Source: Capsicum annuum (lineage: Eukaryota > Streptophyta > Magnoliopsida > Solanales > Solanaceae). From it: a stretch of 64,000 nucleotides of DNA. Where the stretch lies: the NCBI RefSeq assembly GCF_002878395.1, contig NC_061121.1, positions 137,396,467 to 137,460,466 of the forward strand. The letters are read 5' to 3'. A model generated the notes under the pieces. That model was given only the letters and a program-made list of their open reading frames with translations. It made no database searches and was not told where the DNA came from. Positions 62,086 to 64,000 of the stretch are shown here, in pieces. A program made the position numbers and the translations under genes. The stretch's first letter is position 1; the number at the start of each line of letters is the position of its first letter.

Positions 62086-64000
62086 TCACTAGTAAGTTAC
62101 AAATCTTTTCCCGTGATGCTTATGTATTACTTAATCCCGATTCTACCTTATCCTATGTGACCTGTTTTATGGCTGTCAGGTTTGGGTTTGAGCCCGATGA
62201 AATTACGAAACCTTTTTCTGTTTCCACTCCAGTGGGTGATTCTATTATGGCTAGAAGAGTGTATAGAAATTATGTGGTGACTGTTTGTTGCCGGGATACC
62301 GTGGCAGACCTCATATACCTAGATATGATTAATTTTGATACTATCCTAGGGATGGACTGGCTTCATTCATATTATGCCACATTAAATTATAGAACCCGAA
62401 GAGTCATTTTTTTTTTCTGAATGAACCAGTGATATAATGGGAGGGGCATTCTTTTGCGCCTAGAGGGAACTTTATATCTTATGTCAGAGCTCGTAAACTT
62501 ATCTCCAAAGGTTGTTTATATCATCCTATTTGGGTTAAAGATTCTAATGTCGAAAGTGTTCCTCTCCAGTTAGTCCCTATGGTAAATGAGTTTCCATAAG
62601 TCTTTCCAGATGATCTCCCAAGAATACCACCTGATAGGGAAATAGATTTTGGTATTGATTTGATTCCATACACCCATCCTATTTCTATTTCGCCATATAG
62701 GATGGCTCCTGTAGAACTGAAAGAGTTGAAAGAACAGCTAGCACACCTTCTAGTCAAAGTTTTTATACATCCCAGTGTTTCTCCCTAGGGTGTACCTGTA
62801 ATCTTCATGCTAAAGAAAGATGGTTCCTTGCTTATGTGCGTAGATTACCGCCAGCTAAATAAGGTCACTGTAAAAAATAAATATCCTCTACCTAGGATTG
62901 ATGATCTTTTTGACCAACTTTAGGGTGGTAAATATTTTTCATTGATAGACCTTTGTTCGGGATACCATCAGTTGAAAGTTAAAGAGTCAGACATTCCCAA
63001 AACAACTTTTCGAGCCAGATACGATCATTAAGAATTCCTACTCATGTCCTTTGGGTTGACTATCACCCTGGCATCCTTCATGGATCTTATGAATAGGGTG
63101 TTCCATCAGTTTTTAGATCTTTTTGTTATAGTTTTTATTGATGATATTCTAATTTATTCCAAGAGTGAGGAAGACTATGCCAATCACCTCCGAATCATCA
63201 TTAAGTCTCTCAAAGATCATAAGTTATATGCAAAATTTTCTAAGTGCAAATTTTGGTTTAATGTTATTTCTTTCTTGGGGAATATCATGTATAGTGATGG
63301 GATTAAAGTTGATCCTTATAAGATTAAGGCAGTAAGAAAATGGCCTAGACCCATGACTCCAATCGATATTCGGAGCTTCTTGGGTTTGGCAGGGTATTAC
63401 AGAAGATTTGTAGAGAGTTTTTCTTCCATAGCTGCAATACTTACTAAGTTGACTAATAAAAAAGGTGATGTTGTATGGTCTGACTCCTATGAGAATAGCT
63501 TTGAGAAGTTAAAAGATAAGTTGACAACTGCTCTTTTTTTGACTCTTTCGAAAGGTACGGGGGGGTTGTTGTGTACTGTGATTCATCCCGTGTGGGACTT
63601 GGGTGTGTACTTATGCAGCATGGTAAGGTGGTGGCCTATGCATCTAGGTAGTTGAAGGTTCAAGACCAAAATTACCCCACCCATGACTTGGAGTTAGCGG
63701 CTATGGTGTTTGCGCTTAAAATCTGGCGGCATTATCTCTATAGGATACATATTGATATATTTACTTACCACAAAAGTTTATAGTATGTTTTCTCACAGAA
63801 ATAATTAAATCTCAGGAAAAGGCGTTGGTTTTAGATTTTAAAGGATTATGACATAAGCCTGCACTACCATCCGAGCAAGGCAAATATGGTAGATGACGCC
63901 CTTAGCAGGTTATCTATGGGCAGTCTTTCTCATGTTGAAAAAGGAAAGAGGGAGATGGTGAAAGATATTCACCAATTTGCAAATCTAGGAGTACGACTCT
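62086..64000 (+). pseudogene. pol: pol of F (protease, RT, RNase H), 5' part
   Basis: Protease open to 62420: LLNPDSTLSYVT, so the catalytic DPGST is NPDST; LIYLDMINFDTILGMDWL is intact. Reverse transcriptase 62520-63480: [50 protein letters not shown] with FIDD at 63134-63145, FLGLAGYYRRFVE. Stops at EFP-stop-VFPDD (about 62598), SP-stop-GVP (62787), FDQL-stop-GG (62924) and YDH-stop-EFL (63030). RNase H 63540-63930: after a frameshift in the G run at 63559-63565 it reads [32 protein letters not shown], and ends DDALSRLSMGSLSHVEK. Integrase lies beyond the window. Confidence 0.85.

Larger units (their letters stand above)
58402..64000 (+). mobile_element. Ty3/gypsy element F, 5' part (runs off window)
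   Basis: LTR 58402-60593, primer site 60597-60609, gag 60779-62085, pol from 62086 (protease, reverse transcriptase, RNase H) to the window end. It is the best preserved element here: FIDD is intact and long readable segments remain. Inserted in the gag of D; left flank aatag (58397-58401) would be the target duplication, the partner is outside the window. Confidence 0.85.

Noticed and set aside
63575..63655. End of the long plus-strand frame (after GTGG) as a genuine C-terminus
   Set aside because: After the G run the real RNase H continues in another frame (YCDSSRVGLG); the printed end is a frameshift product.

Overview
This window looks like heterochromatic, repeat-packed nuclear DNA of a dicot plant. 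I suspect Solanaceae from the style of the Tekay/Del-type chromovirus elements and of the Athila-ORF1-like element, but that is an impression, not a proof. I find no intact host gene, no RNA gene and no coding sequence free of stops. Almost every stretch can be assigned to LTR retrotransposons of the Ty3/gypsy superfamily, all decayed by stops, frameshifts and internal deletions and stacked by nested insertion.

Plus-strand block (1-28438). The window opens inside a non-autonomous element (1-5505) with an Athila-ORF1-like pseudogene, polypurine tract and 3' LTR. It sits in the chromodomain end of an older chromovirus (5509-5612, LTR remnant 5668-6110). Element A1 follows (6111-15075: truncated 5' LTR, gag, pol, complete 3' LTR). 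The 3' LTR of A1 runs straight into a primer binding site and a second gag (15078-16290), so one LTR is shared by two internal regions. After 1.46 kb of unclassified repeat comes element C (LTR 17753-20638, gag, pol, LTR 25672-28438).

Minus-strand block (28439-54620). The framework is a gypsy element, called A' here, whose gag is split into three pieces (49764-48922, 39837-39569, 31570-31150) by two insertions whose ends can be read from target-site duplications. Element B1 (39843-48916) has a perfect 5-bp duplication TGATC. The non-autonomous element TR-GAG-2 (31576-39563) has ATGAA/ATGAC. A third B-family LTR (28439-30484) cuts the A' pol. A' itself lies in the start of the gag of an older element E (52598-54620). 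Removing the insertions rejoins the A' gag in its expected order.

Right block (54703-64000, plus strand). Element D (LTR, primer binding site, gag) is cut at 58402 by element F, whose LTR, gag, protease, reverse transcriptase and RNase H run off the window end.

The elements once worked as copy-and-paste units: tRNA-primed reverse transcription, Gag particle, integrase. A1, B1, C and F each carry visible lesions (FIDD box changes in A1, B1 and C; protease and zinc-knuckle changes and stops in F), so none is likely to be autonomous now. The most interesting items are the non-autonomous family with Gag and an Athila-ORF1-like region but no pol, present twice; the two nested insertions with readable target sites; the shared LTR; and a variable motif-rich block at the same place in related LTRs. 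All alignments were made by eye; boundaries without a stated duplication may be off by tens of bases.
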